Source: Ahrensia sp. (GTDB lineage Bacteria; Pseudomonadota; Alphaproteobacteria; Rhizobiales; Rhizobiaceae). Taken from it: 6,768 bases of DNA. Position 1 is the first letter of the stretch. Every line of letters starts with the position of its first letter. Position numbers and translations under genes: made by a program. The DNA lies in contig JAHEJF010000085.1 in NCBI GenBank assembly GCA_024639025.1, positions 1-6,768 of the forward strand, written 5' to 3'. Positions 6,604-6,768 of the stretch are shown piece after piece. The notes beneath the pieces are model-generated. The model was not told where the DNA came from, did not search any database, and was given only the letters and a program-made list of their open reading frames with translations.

Positions 6604-6768
6604 GATTTTGATGAAAAAGTCTGCTTGCTGAAATTTAGGCGCGAAACTTAGGTTTTCGTTTCAAATATGAGTTTCAGCTAGAATCGAGTTTTGAACAACT
6701 GCCATATCTGAAATTCATTTCTACAAAGTCGCCTGCAAGAATAGATTGCCGCCTTTTTCATCAAAATC
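6604..6768. repeat. 165-bp element bounded by perfect 16-bp inverted repeats
   Basis: GATTTTGATGAAAAAG (6604-6619) is the exact reverse complement of CTTTTTCATCAAAATC (6753-6768). The second arm ends on the last base of the window. The 133 bp between the arms hold no gene. From memory, the arms resemble the GATT(C/T)TGTTGAAAAA-type ends of some insertion sequences. This suggests a miniature inverted-repeat element or a relic with an internal deletion. A target duplication cannot be checked because the right flank is missing. Confidence 0.5.

Overview
The window looks like chromosomal sequence of an alphaproteobacterium, probably a marine member of Rhodobacterales or Hyphomicrobiales. This rests on the alphaproteobacterial-type tRNA-Arg(CCG), the fused 4TM/12TM TRAP permease with a TAXI-type receptor, and a sulfatase most like the choline-sulfatase (BetC) family. 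The placement is an inference from gene content and not from a search.

Layout. A plus-strand tRNA-Arg(CCG) with encoded CCA lies at 11-87. A gene-free stretch (88-607) with several possible stem-loops follows. The rest, 608-6420, is one compact minus-strand cluster. Read in the direction of transcription it is: a ROK-family regulator (6420-5161), a fused TRAP permease (5168-3273, overlapping the regulator by 8 bp), a TAXI solute-binding protein (3227-2253), an intercistronic RNA hairpin (2229-2195), and a cytoplasmic BetC-like sulfatase (2170-608). Upstream of the regulator (6421-6768) are an AT-rich imperfect palindrome over its start codon and a perfect 16-bp inverted repeat (6604-6619 / 6753-6768) ending at the window edge.

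How the parts fit. The simplest reading is a self-contained module for a sulfate ester. The periplasmic receptor captures a small anionic or zwitterionic substrate and the permease imports it using an ion gradient. The sulfatase has no signal peptide, so it would hydrolyse the ester in the cytoplasm, giving sulfate and an alcohol. The ROK protein would sense the substrate or product and control its own operon through the palindrome. No betA/betB/betI and no ChoXWV-type ABC transporter is present. The sulfatase resembles BetC but lacks one residue I recall as choline-contacting, so the substrate may not be choline-O-sulfate. Unusual details are a CxxxC pair in the TAXI ligand loop, loss of ROK catalytic and sugar-contact residues, and a 13-bp stem whose G-U pairs form only in the minus-strand RNA.
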